Part shown: positions 9,697 through 18,065 of the stretch, one piece after another
How positions within the stretch are numbered: the stretch's first letter is position 1
How the letters are laid out: each line of letters opens with the position of its first letter
Source: Clostridiales bacterium
GTDB taxonomy: Bacteria > Bacillota > Clostridia > Monoglobales > Monoglobaceae
NCBI GenBank assembly: GCA_019419865.1
Contig: JAHZIG010000006.1
Coordinates: 62,001-126,000, forward strand
Reading direction: 5' to 3'
Length of the DNA stretch: 64,000 nt
The notes under the pieces: model-generated
Told to the model about the DNA's origin: nothing
Database searches by the model: none
The model's input: the letters and a program-made list of their open reading frames with translations, nothing else
Translations under genes and position numbers: made by a program

Positions 9697-10896
9697 ATGA
9701 AAGTATCTTTTCCGTATATGGGTTGCGTAACAGGTTATAAGAAATTGATGGAGAAGTTGGGTCACGAGGTTATTATGCCTCAGAAGCCGACCCAAAAGAC
9801 GATGGAACTGGGCGTTAAATACAGCCCGGAGTTTATATGTTTTCCGTTTAAGGTAATGATGGGCACGTACATAGAATGCGCGGAGGCGGGCGCGGAGCTG
9901 ATAGTCTCCTCCGGAGGCTGCGGACCGTGCAGAGCGGGTATGTATCCCGACGTGCATCAAAAGGCGCTTCAGGAATTGGGTTACGACACGAAGGTCGTCG
10001 TATTCGACAGTATGTTCGCCGATTTCGGAGCCTTTATGGAAAAAGTAAAGCAGGTAAAAAACGGCGTTCCGCTGTATAAGATACCGGCGCTCGCGTCTTA
10101 CATATACAACATGATAAACAAAATGGATAAGCTTGAGAAAAGGCTGAAGATAATGCGCGCCTACGAGATAAACCAGGGCGACTATACCAGAGCTTGGAAT
10201 AAGCTTGTCAAGAGATTCGAAAAATGCGAGACTACCAAAGAAGTGAACCGTACCTACAAAGACGCGCTCAGGATATTCGACGAGATACCGAGACGCGAGG
10301 TAGCCGAGAAGGATAAGATCCGTATGGGTATCGTGGGCGAGATCTACGTTATCATGGAAAGCTCGGTAAATAAGAACGTCGAGGAGATACTCAACAATCT
10401 GGGCGTAGAGGTCGAGAACGTACAGTACATATCAGACTGGGTGAGACATAATATAGTTCCCCAATGGCTGCCGTTCCCGAAGTCGCACAGAGTGCTTAAG
10501 CTGTCCGACAAGGTGGCGCCGATCAATTGCGGCGGTCACGATAAGGAAAATATGGGCTGGGTATACGACTTCAAAAAACGCGACTTCGACGGAGTCGTGC
10601 ATCTGATGCCGTTCGCATGCTTGCCGGAGCTGGTTAACCTCGGTAAGTTCCCGGCTATAAGCGCGGAGTTGGATATGCCTATACTTTCGCTGTCGCTCGA
10701 CGAGCAGATGGGCGAGGCTCACGTAAAGACCAGACTTGAAGCGTTTACCGATCTTGCGAAAAGCAAGCACTATGCGAGACAGAAGAAGAATATAAGCCGT
10801 CATGCGGGCGTCAGCGAAAAGGCCAGAGAGGTCAAGGACAAGGTCAAGGATCTGAGCGCGGGCGCGCCCGGTTCGCCCGAGTATCAGACGAAATAA
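9697..10896 (+). CDS. 2-hydroxyacyl-CoA dehydratase-like protein (COG3581 type)
   Basis: 399-aa second subunit-like protein of the same operon, starting MKVSFPYMGCVTGYKK. Cys residues in PEFICFPFK, SSGGCGPCRAGMYP, PINCGGHD and FACLPEL are plausible iron-sulfur ligands. The segment DEQMGEAHVKTRLEAF near residue 340 matches DEHTGESHLQTRIEAF in the preceding gene, showing that the two are paralogues sharing a C-terminal motif. A Lys-rich, Gly/Pro-ending tail (KVKDLSAGAPGSPEYQTK) is an added extension. It begins 2 nt after its neighbour, so translation is surely coupled. Confidence 0.85.
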   Translation: MKVSFPYMGCVTGYKKLMEKLGHEVIMPQKPTQKTMELGVKYSPEFICFPFKVMMGTYIECAEAGAELIVSSGGCGPCRAGMYPDVHQKALQELGYDTKVVVFDSMFADFGAFMEKVKQVKNGVPLYKIPALASYIYNMINKMDKLEKRLKIMRAYEINQGDYTRAWNKLVKRFEKCETTKEVNRTYKDALRIFDEIPRREVAEKDKIRMGIVGEIYVIMESSVNKNVEEILNNLGVEVENVQYISDWVRHNIVPQWLPFPKSHRVLKLSDKVAPINCGGHDKENMGWVYDFKKRDFDGVVHLMPFACLPELVNLGKFPAISAELDMPILSLSLDEQMGEAHVKTRLEAFTDLAKSKHYARQKKNISRHAGVSEKAREVKDKVKDLSAGAPGSPEYQTK

Positions 10897-10968
10897 GACG
10901 GCCGCTTAGACGTAATCAATGTTTTTTTGCGGAAGCAAAGACAGTTATACAGAGGTGATATAAAAGAT

Positions 10969-11937
10969 ATGAAATATTATATTGGAATAGATATCGGTTC
11001 GGTAAGTACGAACGTCATAGCTATGAACGAGGACTATGTGGTTTGCTTTAACGATTATATCCGCGCTAACGGCCAGCCGCTCGAAAGCGTAAAAAAGGGC
11101 ATGGGTCTTTTAAAGGAAAAGCTCGAGTGTAAGGACAGCGACATACTGGGAATAGGCACGACCGGAAGCGGAAGAGAGCTCGCCGGAGTTTTGGTGGGCG
11201 CCGACGTCGTAAAGAACGAGATAACCGCTCACGCAACGGCTACTTTGCATTATCATCCGGACGCGCGCACGATCTTCGAGATCGGCGGTCAGGATTCAAA
11301 GATAATAATCCTACAGGACGGAATGGTCACGGACTTTGCAATGAATACGGTCTGCGCCGCAGGAACGGGTTCCTTCCTCGACCACCAGGCGGAGCGTTTG
11401 GGCATCCCGATAGAGGAGTTCGGAAAGATGGCGCTCTCCGCGGAGCAGGACGTCAGGATCGCGGGCCGCTGCACGGTTTTCGCCGAATCCGACATGATAG
11501 CTAAACAGCAGTACGGATTTTCTAAGGCGGAGATAATCAAGGGACTTTGCACCGCGCTCGTGCGTAACTATATAAACAACTTAGGACGCGCCAAGAAGCT
11601 CGAGCCGCCGTTTATATTCCAGGGCGGAGTCGCGGCTAACGAGGGTATCCGCGCCGCGTTCGAGGCGGAAGTAAAGCACGAGGTCATCATCCCCAAATAC
11701 TTTAACGTTATGGGGGCTATCGGCTGCGCTATATTGGCTAAGGAATATATCGAACGCGAGGGCGTAAAACCCGCGTTCAAGGGCTTCGACCAGTTAGAGC
11801 TTGAATTTACCCCGACCAGTTTCGAGTGCAACGACTGCCCGAATATGTGCGAGGTAATCAAGGTCGTATCGGATGGCAAGACGCTTGCGGTATGGGGCGA
11901 TAAGTGCGGCAAATACGCCGGAACCTCGCGTAAGTAA
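10969..11937 (+). CDS. CoA-substrate-specific enzyme activase (BcrA/BadF/HgdC family)
   Basis: ASKHA-fold ATPase that injects electrons at low potential into dehydratase-type partners using ATP hydrolysis. The phosphate-1 loop GIDIGSVSTNVIA is at the N-terminus; FEIGGQDSKIII and GGVAANEGI are further ATP-site motifs. The two Cys that ligate the bridging [4Fe-4S] cluster of the homodimer are in NTVCAAGTGSF and AGRCTVFAESD. The C-terminus carries an extra Cys-rich tail (ECNDCPNMCEV, then DKCGKY) not needed for the ATPase fold. ATG 10969 follows AGAGGTGAT; an upstream TTG at 10927 is less likely. Its partners are the two genes upstream. Confidence 0.9.
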   Translation: MKYYIGIDIGSVSTNVIAMNEDYVVCFNDYIRANGQPLESVKKGMGLLKEKLECKDSDILGIGTTGSGRELAGVLVGADVVKNEITAHATATLHYHPDARTIFEIGGQDSKIIILQDGMVTDFAMNTVCAAGTGSFLDHQAERLGIPIEEFGKMALSAEQDVRIAGRCTVFAESDMIAKQQYGFSKAEIIKGLCTALVRNYINNLGRAKKLEPPFIFQGGVAANEGIRAAFEAEVKHEVIIPKYFNVMGAIGCAILAKEYIEREGVKPAFKGFDQLELEFTPTSFECNDCPNMCEVIKVVSDGKTLAVWGDKCGKYAGTSRK

Positions 11938-12088
11938 GGTTTCGATCGAATTTTATATAATCCCGCGGGAGCCGGCTTAGCCGTTCTCCCGTTTTGCTTT
12001 TTGCGGGGATAAATATTTTGAATTATTCGGCGGCGCCGAGGAAAAATATATGTAGCTGATAATATGGAAAAACGAAAGGAGAATATAA

Positions 12089-12346
12089 ATGTCTGAGAAA
12101 TACGCGTATAAAACAAGAGGAGTCTGCTCAAGACAAATCGATATTGAGATGGACGGAAACACGATCAAGAAAGTAAGCTTTACCGGAGGCTGCAACGGCA
12201 ATACGCAGGGCGTTTCAAAGCTGGTCGAAGGCATGGACGCGGATAAAGTTATAAGCCTGCTCAGCGGAATAAACTGCGGCGGCAGAGGCACGTCCTGCCC
12301 GGATCAGCTCGCCTGCGCGCTCAAGCAGATAAAGGCGCGGAAATAA
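12089..12346 (+). CDS. TSCPD domain-containing protein (TIGR03905 family)
   Basis: 85-aa protein with the family-defining TSCPD motif near residue 71 (GRGTSCPDQLACAL) and a GGCNGNTQG stretch. This small domain also occurs at the C-terminus of class II ribonucleotide reductases, but the stand-alone form has no proven role. Cys residues at CSRQ, GGCNGN, NCGG and SCPDQLAC suggest metal or cluster binding. Start ATG follows GAAAGGAG. It lies 151 nt after the activase and is probably the last gene of that transcript. Confidence 0.88.
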   Translation: MSEKYAYKTRGVCSRQIDIEMDGNTIKKVSFTGGCNGNTQGVSKLVEGMDADKVISLLSGINCGGRGTSCPDQLACALKQIKARK

Positions 12347-12369
12347 GCCGCGGGCGGGGGCTTGCGCGC

Positions 12370-12402
12370 AGGTATGGTTTCCGTGCGGACGCATACCTTT
12401 TT
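12370..12402 (+). terminator. Terminator after the TSCPD gene
   Basis: AGGTATG (12370-12376) pairs with CATACCT (12392-12398), followed by a run of T. It ends the 8.2-12.3 kb transcript. Confidence 0.65.
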
Positions 12403-12515
12403 ACAGTAAACGTAAGGCGATATTAAAAAGCGGACTAAAATCTCGGCTTAACAGTTTCGGATTTTTTTTATAAAGCGAGCTAAAATCATCCTCATTATAA
12501 GGAAAAACAAAAAAC

Positions 12516-12544
12516 AGGGGCCTTCAAATCTCTTGAAAGCCCCT
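12516..12544 (-). terminator. Terminator of the tRNA-Leu/tRNA-fMet transcript
   Basis: On the minus strand AGGGGC (12544-12539) pairs with GCCCCT (12521-12516), with additional TTCAA/TTGAA pairing inside. A T-rich stretch (TGTTTTTTG) follows downstream of the initiator tRNA. Confidence 0.75.
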
Positions 12545-12552
12545 ATATACGT

Positions 12553-12629
<77 letters not shown>

Positions 12630-12647
12630 ATATATATTTGAGTCTGC

Positions 12648-12736
12648 TGGTGCCGGAGACCGGAATCGAACCGGTACGGGAAATTAATCCCACGGGATTT
12701 TAAGTCCCGGGCGTCTGCCAGTTCCGCCACTCCGGC
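12648..12736 (-). tRNA. tRNA-Leu (TAA)
   Basis: 89-nt class II tRNA with a long variable arm, anticodon TAA, acceptor GCCGGAG/CTCCGGC and an encoded CCA. It is the first tRNA of a two-gene transcript with its own promoter. Confidence 0.95.
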
Positions 12737-12759
12737 GTTAGTTCATCAACAGCTTTATA

Positions 12760-12788
12760 ACTATAACATAAACGCCGCCGTTTGTCAA
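12760..12788 (-). promoter_or_regulatory. Promoter of the tRNA-Leu/fMet transcript
   Basis: Minus strand: TTGACA (12788-12783), 17-nt spacer, TATAGT (12765-12760). It faces the tRNA pair. Confidence 0.8.
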
Positions 12789-12869
12789 GCGCTTTTTTAA
12801 TATTAGCGTTAAATTTTGGCTTAAGCCGTTAAATATGTATATAAAACGCGGCAAAAGGCGGCGTGCGGA

Positions 12870-13385
12870 TCAGTCTACAAATTTTACTTTTCCTATCCTA
12901 TCTTTCGGCTTAGGCTCATCGTCCGCGTATCCCAGAGCGACTATCCCATAAGCCGCGTGATCCTCGGGCAGACCGTATTCGGTGAGAACGCCCCTCACGC
13001 TCGGCTCGTCGCAGCAGTCGCGCAGCTGATTGATCCAAACCGAACCGATCCCCAGCGAATGAGCGGCGAGGAACATATTCTCCATCGCGCAGGCGTTGTC
13101 GTCGATCCCGTATTTCGTCGTCCTCTCGTTTGAGGTTATTACGATCGCGGCGGGGCGGTACATATTGTAGCCTTCTCTGCCCAGAGCCGCGCCGATTGCG
13201 TCCGCAAGACGCGAGATTTTCCCTCCGTCCGTAACTACCGTAAACTGCCAAGTTTGCTTGCCCATCGCGCTCGGCGCGTACAGACCGGCTTTTACTATAA
13301 GCTCCAGATCCGATCTGGGAATGGCTTCGCTCTTAAATTTTCTGCTGCTCCGCCTGGTAAGTATATTGTTTATGACTTCGTTCAT
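12870..13385 (-). CDS. Nitroreductase family protein
   Basis: 171-aa FMN-dependent oxidoreductase of the NfsA/FRP-like superfamily, acting on nitro compounds, flavins or related electron acceptors; the real substrate is unknown. The N-terminal RRSSRKF stretch and LIVKAGLYAPSAMGKQTWQF are the FMN-phosphate-binding features. The C-terminal GIVALGYADDEPKPKDR is typical. A strong ribosome site (AAGGAGG) precedes the ATG, and a TATAAT box lies about 40 nt upstream on the minus strand. It is monocistronic, between two tRNA transcripts. Confidence 0.9.
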   Translation of the reverse strand: MNEVINNILTRRSSRKFKSEAIPRSDLELIVKAGLYAPSAMGKQTWQFTVVTDGGKISRLADAIGAALGREGYNMYRPAAIVITSNERTTKYGIDDNACAMENMFLAAHSLGIGSVWINQLRDCCDEPSVRGVLTEYGLPEDHAAYGIVALGYADDEPKPKDRIGKVKFVD

Positions 13386-13594
13386 TACCTTACGCCTCCT
13401 TAATATTTTATTAAACTATAGTAATATTATACCATCATCCGGGAATATTTTTTGAACAAACTTTAAACATTCGTGGGTAGAGGACGTATTATAAAGACGA
13501 ATTTGTCGGAGGAAAAACGGGATCGTATATTAAAAATCTGATTATATGAACATTGAATTATATAGAAGAATATTAAAAATAGATTAAAATTATA

Positions 13595-13624
13595 TTAAAA
13601 AAGAACTTGCCGAAAGACAAGTTC
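13595..13624 (-). terminator. Terminator of tRNA-Leu(CAA)
   Basis: Minus strand hairpin GAACTTG (13624-13618) with CAAGTTC (13609-13603), followed directly by TTTTTT. Confidence 0.85.
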
Positions 13625-13635
13625 AAAGCTTAAAA

Positions 13636-13722
13636 TGGTGCCGGTGATCGGGGTCGAACCGATACGGTATTGCTACCACAGGATTTTGAGTCCAGCGCGT
13701 CTGCCAATTCCACCACACCGGC
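13636..13722 (-). tRNA. tRNA-Leu (CAA)
   Basis: 87-nt class II tRNA with anticodon CAA, acceptor GCCGGTG/CACCGGC, long variable arm and an encoded CCA. It has its own promoter and terminator. Confidence 0.95.
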
Positions 13723-13744
13723 GTCTGTATTTGACACGAGCAAT

Positions 13745-13773
13745 ATTATAGCATACATAAAAATAAAATGCAA
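13745..13773 (-). promoter_or_regulatory. Promoter of tRNA-Leu(CAA)
   Basis: Minus strand: TTGCAT (13773-13768), 17-nt spacer, TATAAT (13750-13745), ending 22 nt before the tRNA. Confidence 0.7.
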
Positions 13774-13928
13774 GAGTTTTTTGCTAATAAAAATAAATCC
13801 ATGAAATTTTTGGATTGTCGACGCCAAAAAACGACGCTCGCGGCGCCTATTTATTCCGCGGTATGCGCGGCGGGATTCGCAATTTTAGCGCGAATCAAAA
13901 ATAATTTGTTTCAATTATGTAAAAACAG

Positions 13929-13957
13929 TTGACAAACTTCAAATTCTGTGATATTAT
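13929..13957 (+). promoter_or_regulatory. Promoter of rpmG-secE-nusG
   Basis: TTGACA (13929-13934), 17-nt spacer, TATTAT (13952-13957), 57 nt ahead of rpmG. Confidence 0.75.
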
Positions 13958-14014
13958 ACCTATGCCTCTTTTTGAAAGGGGTTTTATTTGTGTTGAGAAT
14001 TTGAGGTGATAATT

Positions 14015-14164
14015 ATGCAAACAAAGATTACATTGGCGTGCACAGAGTGCAAGCAGAGAAACTACGACACCACTAAAAATAAGCAGAATTGCCCGGACAG
14101 GCTCGAGCTTAAAAAGTACTGCAGATTCTGCAGAAAGCATACTGTCCACAAGGAAACAAAGTAG
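14015..14164 (+). CDS. rpmG: 50S ribosomal protein L33
   Basis: 49-aa L33, starting [17 protein letters not shown]. The four zinc-ligand Cys are present as CTEC and CRFC, so this is the zinc-binding (C+) form. It starts at ATG 14015 after GAGGTGAT and is the first gene ahead of secE and nusG, the usual Bacillota order. Confidence 0.95.
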   Translation: MQTKITLACTECKQRNYDTTKNKQNCPDRLELKKYCRFCRKHTVHKETK

Positions 14165-14182
14165 TTAGGAGAGTATAAAGAT

Positions 14183-14392
14183 ATGGAACAATCAAAGCAG
14201 AATATCTTTCAGAAAATGGTCAGATATTTCAAAGACGTTAAGGCTGAAATGAAAAAAGTCGTTTGGCCGAGCTTTGCCAAAGTGAGACAAAACACCCTAA
14301 TTGTTTTGATATACGTATTTTTGGTAGGTATAGTTATTTGGCTTCTTGACATGCTCTTTACATGGGGAATGTCGTTTATCATTAACAGATAA
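14183..14392 (+). CDS. secE: Preprotein translocase subunit SecE
   Basis: 69-aa single-span SecE that clamps the SecY channel. The conserved amphipathic stretch KAEMKKVVWPS lies at residues 20-30, followed by one transmembrane helix (LIVLIYVFLVGIVIWLLDML). It sits 18 nt after rpmG and 14 nt before nusG, in one transcript. Confidence 0.96.
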   Translation: MEQSKQNIFQKMVRYFKDVKAEMKKVVWPSFAKVRQNTLIVLIYVFLVGIVIWLLDMLFTWGMSFIINR

Positions 14393-14406
14393 CAGGTGGT
14401 TTAGAT

Positions 14407-14925
14407 ATGGCGGAAGCAAAATGGTACGTCGCCCACACTTATTCCGGTTATGAGAATAAGGTGATGGACGATATCTTGATGACCGTTAAGAACCGCGGTA
14501 TGGAGGATATAATCCAGGACGTCAAGGTTCCTATGGAAGAGGTCGTTGAGATAAAAGACAACAAGAAAAAAGTCAGCGAACGGAAGATCTATCCGAGCTA
14601 CGTCATGGTAAAGATGATCATGAACGACGAGAGTTGGTATGTCGTAAGAAACTGCCGCGGCGTTACCGGATTCGTGGGTCCGGGTTCAAAGCCGGTGCCG
14701 CTCACGGACGACGAGATAGCTCAGATGGGTCTCGAGCATAAGACCGTCAAACTCGACTTTGAGGTCGGAGACCAGATCCGCGTCAAATACGGCGCGCTCG
14801 AGGGCTTTATCGGAGTGATAACCGTTATAGAGCTCGATAAGCAGAAGGTAAAGGCTAAGGTCTCGATGTTCGGCAGAGACACCGACGTAGAGCTTGACTT
14901 TAATCAGGTTGAAGCGATAGTATAA
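14407..14925 (+). CDS. nusG: Transcription termination/antitermination protein NusG
   Basis: 172-aa NusG with the N-terminal NGN domain (starting KWYVAHTYSGYENKV) and a C-terminal KOW domain containing GDQIRVKYGALEGFIG. It binds RNA polymerase and couples it to the ribosome or Rho. The start follows AGGTGGT. It is the last gene before the L11 leader. Confidence 0.97.
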   Translation: MAEAKWYVAHTYSGYENKVMDDILMTVKNRGMEDIIQDVKVPMEEVVEIKDNKKKVSERKIYPSYVMVKMIMNDESWYVVRNCRGVTGFVGPGSKPVPLTDDEIAQMGLEHKTVKLDFEVGDQIRVKYGALEGFIGVITVIELDKQKVKAKVSMFGRDTDVELDFNQVEAIV

Positions 14926-15051
14926 AGTCGCTAAGTTAAAAAATCATAATAAGCATAATATTGTTACCCACACGGCTAAGTCCGTTATATATATCCCGCG
15001 GCGCCGTTTTGCGGCGAAAGCGGTTATATGCCGAGGCTTACGCTTCGGTCT

Positions 15052-15091
15052 GTGGGAGGGAGAGATAATAAGGTCTCCCCGATATTACCAC
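15052..15091 (+). promoter_or_regulatory. Candidate autoregulatory leader of rplK
   Basis: GTGGGAGG followed by a hairpin GGGAGA (15058-15063)/TCTCCC (15074-15079), closed by ACCAC (15087-15091), 29 nt before the L11 start. A similar GTGGGAGG...GACCACC frame surrounds a hairpin before rplA. In Bacillota such structures upstream of L11 and L1 are thought to bind L1. The resemblance is visible; the ligand is inferred. Confidence 0.5.
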
Positions 15092-15120
15092 GTTTGTGAA
15101 ATGAGGAGGTGTAATTCACA

Positions 15121-15546
15121 ATGGCACAGAAGGTTACAGGTTACATTAAATTGCAGATTCCCGCAGGTAAGGCTACTCCTGCTCCGCCGGTCGGACCCGC
15201 TCTTGGTCAGCACGGCGTAAACATCATGGAATTTACCAAGCAGTTTAACGAGAAGACAAAGAACGATATGGGTCTGGTTATACCCGTAGTAATCACAGTA
15301 TATCAGGACAGATCGTTCACGTTTATCACAAAGACTCCGCCGGCTCCGGTCTTGATCAAGAAGGCGTGCGGAATCGACAAGGCTTCGGGCGTACCGAACA
15401 AGCAGAAGGTAGCGGTTCTTAAGAAAGCCGATCTGCAGGCGATAGCCGAGCAGAAGATGCAGGACCTCAACGCGGCTTCTCTGGAAGCGGCTATGTCCAT
15501 GATCGCCGGAACGGCTCGTTCGATGGGCGTCACCGTTGAGGAGTAA
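15121..15546 (+). CDS. rplK: 50S ribosomal protein L11
   Basis: 141-aa L11 of the GTPase centre. It has the [17 protein letters not shown] motif and the C-terminal RNA-binding domain ([13 protein letters not shown], then GTARSMGV). The ribosome site is GAGGAGGTG. It is followed by rplA, as in most bacteria. Confidence 0.97.
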   Translation: MAQKVTGYIKLQIPAGKATPAPPVGPALGQHGVNIMEFTKQFNEKTKNDMGLVIPVVITVYQDRSFTFITKTPPAPVLIKKACGIDKASGVPNKQKVAVLKKADLQAIAEQKMQDLNAASLEAAMSMIAGTARSMGVTVEE

Positions 15547-15596
15547 TATATTTGAGATAACTTGAATATATCGAGGACTTTTAAGTCCGTTAAAAA

Positions 15597-15650
15597 CAGT
15601 GGGAGGAACGTTGGGCGCTGAAAGCGCCGGGAGACGTTCTGTTGACCACC
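15597..15650 (+). promoter_or_regulatory. Candidate autoregulatory leader of rplA
   Basis: CAGTGGGAGG (15597-15606), then a nested hairpin: GAACGT/ACGTTC outside and GGCGCT-GAA-AGCGCC inside, ending in CTGTTGACCACC (15639-15650). It has the same frame as the structure before rplK, consistent with an L1-binding site used twice. RNA-protein binding is inferred. Confidence 0.5.
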
Positions 15651-15667
15651 ATAGGAGGATAATTTAA

Positions 15668-16363
15668 ATGAAGAAAGGCAAAAAGTATCAAGAAAGCGTA
15701 AAACTTATCGAAAAAGGTAAGCTTTACGACCCAAGCGAAGCTTTAGACCTTGTTTGCAAGACGGCTACCGCTAAATTCGACGAGACCGTAGAGCTGCACG
15801 TAAAGCTGGGCGTCGACTCGAGACACGCGGATCAGCAGGTCAGAGGCGCGGTCGTTCTGCCGAACGGAACCGGCAAAGACGTTAAGGTTCTCGTGTTCGC
15901 GCGCGACGATAAGGCGGAAGCGGCGAAAGCTGCAGGAGCCGACTACGTAGGCGCTGAAGAGATGGCTCAGAAGATACAGTCCGAGAACTGGTTCGACTTC
16001 GACGTTGTAATAGCGAGCCCGGACATGATGGGCGTCGTAGGTAGAATAGGTAGGATCCTTGGTCCTAAGGGACTCATGCCTAACCCGAAGGCCGGAACGG
16101 TAACGCCGGACGTAGCTAAGGCAGTACAAGAGGCTAAAGCCGGTAAGATCGAATATAGATTGGATAAGGCTAATATAATCCACTGTCCGATAGGCAAAGC
16201 GTCGTTCGGCGAAGCGAAGCTTTCCGAGAACTTCAAGGCTTTGATGGGCGCTATAATCAAGGCGAAGCCCGCTGCCGCTAAGGGTCAGTACCTCAGATCG
16301 GTAACGGTAGCGTCTACGATGGGACCCGGTATAAAGATCAACGGAACCAGAATAGAAGCGTAA
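15668..16363 (+). CDS. rplA: 50S ribosomal protein L1
   Basis: 231-aa L1 of the stalk base. It has the internal signature region [20 protein letters not shown] and ends [16 protein letters not shown]. It follows rplK, with an AGGAGG ribosome site. It probably also acts as a translational repressor through the leaders upstream of rplK and rplA. Confidence 0.97.
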   Translation: MKKGKKYQESVKLIEKGKLYDPSEALDLVCKTATAKFDETVELHVKLGVDSRHADQQVRGAVVLPNGTGKDVKVLVFARDDKAEAAKAAGADYVGAEEMAQKIQSENWFDFDVVIASPDMMGVVGRIGRILGPKGLMPNPKAGTVTPDVAKAVQEAKAGKIEYRLDKANIIHCPIGKASFGEAKLSENFKALMGAIIKAKPAAAKGQYLRSVTVASTMGPGIKINGTRIEA

Positions 16364-16481
16364 CAAAGCGTAGATACAAAACTACGGCTTAGCGGCAAAG
16401 GCGGAGCGTACGACGGACGGCGTTGTGTTGTTTGTCCATATACACGCCGCATATAAAAATATGTTTTGTTAAAATATGCGC

Positions 16482-16510
16482 TTGACAAAAGCGGACATGG
16501 TCTGTATAAT
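16482..16510 (+). promoter_or_regulatory. Promoter of rplJL
   Basis: A perfect TTGACA (16482-16487), 17-nt spacer and perfect TATAAT (16505-16510) drive the L10 leader and rplJ-rplL. Confidence 0.9.
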
Positions 16511-16534
16511 TTAGCTGCTGAGCAAAAATATGAA

Positions 16535-16682
16535 AATTAATAGGTTTTCCGCAGACAGCAGGTGGTATATCCGTAAATCCTGCCGAGGAAACAGCAATAC
16601 GTCTTATGGCCGGGATTCGTCCGGCTTGATATATAACGCTGTCCCTCGCAGTTCTGCGGGGGATTTTAGTTTATCCCAAAGC
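16535..16682 (+). promoter_or_regulatory. Ribosomal protein L10 leader
   Basis: It matches my memory of the Bacillota L10 leader (Rfam): GCAGACAGCAGGTGGTATAT with a downstream TCCTGCCGAGGAAACAGC, then a GC-rich hairpin CCCTCGCAG-TT-CTGCGGGGG (16643-16661) followed by ATTTTAGTTT, which looks like an attenuator. L10(L12)4 binding would adjust its own synthesis. The hairpin is seen; the binding is known for the family. Confidence 0.85.
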
Positions 16683-16728
16683 GCGAGCTTTTGGGGATAT
16701 GAATACGATCGGAAGGAGGACTAACTAA

Positions 16729-17343
16729 ATGCCAAGTGAAAAAATATTGGAAAGCAAAAAAGCGATGGTCGCTCAACTTAAGGAGAGACTTGAAGGCGCG
16801 CAGGCCGGCGTTTTAGCCGATTACAGAGGTCTCAGCGTCGCTCAGGATACAGAGCTCCGTAATAAGCTCAGAGAGGCCGGCGTTGAATATACGGTTTTAA
16901 AGAACAGCATAATCAACTTCGCTATCCGCGAGACCGAGCTCGAGAGCTTGAACTCTGTTCTGGAAGGACCTACGGCGCTCGCTACAAGTAAGGACGACGT
17001 AGTATCTCCGGCAAAGGTATTGGTTGATTTCGCTAAGGAGAACGAGGCTCTTGAAATAAAGGGCGGATTCGTCGAGGGTAAGGTCATCTCGATAGACGAG
17101 GTAAAGGTCTACGCGGCTATACCTTCAAAAGAGGTTCTCATCTCGAAGATGCTCGGTTCGTTGCAGTCGCCTATCAGCGCTCTTGCTCGTACCTTGCAGG
17201 CTATCGTAGACGAGGAAGCTACTCCCGGAAAGGCTGCGGCAAAGGCTGAAGAAGCCGAGGCGGCGGAGGCTCCGGCAGCGGAGGAAGCTCCGGCGGCTGA
17301 AACGACAGAAGCTCCGGCTGAAGAGGCTCCCGCGGCTGAATAA
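16729..17343 (+). CDS. rplJ: 50S ribosomal protein L10
   Basis: Stalk protein that holds L7/L12 dimers. The conserved N-terminus LESKKAMVAQLKERLEGAQAGVLADYRGLS is recognisable in pieces (KKAMVAQLKERL, DYRGLS). At 204 aa it is longer than the usual 165-175 aa because of an Ala/Glu/Pro-rich C-terminal tail, about residues 168-204, of repeated EEAPAAE-type units. The tail is low-complexity and likely disordered. The GAAGGAGGA ribosome site precedes ATG. Confidence 0.96.
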   Translation: MPSEKILESKKAMVAQLKERLEGAQAGVLADYRGLSVAQDTELRNKLREAGVEYTVLKNSIINFAIRETELESLNSVLEGPTALATSKDDVVSPAKVLVDFAKENEALEIKGGFVEGKVISIDEVKVYAAIPSKEVLISKMLGSLQSPISALARTLQAIVDEEATPGKAAAKAEEAEAAEAPAAEEAPAAETTEAPAEEAPAAE

Positions 17344-17394
17344 TTATTTGGTTTGTAATTAATTAAGAAAATTTATATTAGGAGGATAAATATA

Positions 17395-17766
17395 ATGGCA
17401 GACGTAACAAAAATTCTTGATGAAATAAAAGAACTTACTCTGGTAGAAGTAAACGATTTGGTAAAGGCTTTAGAGGAAGAGTTCGGCGTAAGCGCGGCGG
17501 CTCCGGTTATGGTAGCGGGCGCGGCTGGCGCGGCTGACGGCGGCGCTGCTGAGCAGACGGAATTCGACGTAATTCTTGCAGGCGCTGGATCGCAGAAGAT
17601 CAAAGTTATAAAAGTTGTTCGCGAGATCACCGGTTTGGGTCTTGCAGACGCTAAAGCTCTCGTTGACGGCGCTCCGAAGCCCGTTAAAGAAGCCGTTGCT
17701 AAGGAAGAGGCTGAAGAGATCAAGACCAAGCTCGAAGAGGTTGGCGCTCAGGTTGAACTTAAATAA
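17395..17766 (+). CDS. rplL: 50S ribosomal protein L7/L12
   Basis: 123-aa stalk protein with an N-terminal dimerisation domain, an Ala/Gly-rich hinge ([13 protein letters not shown]) and the C-terminal domain that recruits translation factors ([26 protein letters not shown]). It ends the operon at a terminator. In most bacteria rpoB follows; it does not here. Confidence 0.97.
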   Translation: MADVTKILDEIKELTLVEVNDLVKALEEEFGVSAAAPVMVAGAAGAADGGAAEQTEFDVILAGAGSQKIKVIKVVREITGLGLADAKALVDGAPKPVKEAVAKEEAEEIKTKLEEVGAQVELK

Positions 17767-17788
17767 GTTTAGTTACCTACCGATTATA

Positions 17789-17817
17789 AAAGCTCCCAAT
17801 TGCGGGAGCTTTTTTTA
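17789..17817 (+). terminator. Terminator after rplL
   Basis: AGCTCCC (17791-17797) pairs with GGGAGCT (17804-17810) and is followed by seven T. It closes the ribosomal operon before any rpoB. Confidence 0.92.
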
Positions 17818-18065
17818 TTTGCGTTTGTGATAATTTTTGAATTTTTAAATCGGGGCGCCGTCCCTGCTTTGCTCGCAAGAAGTAGAATCGAGGCGGATTG
17901 AAGCGGGCGAACGGACGCCCCGGCGGGATTTCGTCGGCAGACTAAAACGCCGCTGAAGTCTTGAAGTTTAGACCCGTCTTCATTCGACGCCCGGCGATCT
18001 TTTTTGCTGTAAGTTCGATTCTTGAAACAGAAACGTAAGTTTTACGGACTCCGCAGCGATCGATT
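17818..18065. other. Gene-free stretch between rplL and the XRE gene
   Basis: No gene seen. An inverted repeat CGGGGCG (17851-17857)/CGCCCCG (17916-17922) encloses about 58 nt, possibly a structured RNA or a terminator relic. I cannot name it. Confidence 0.35.
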
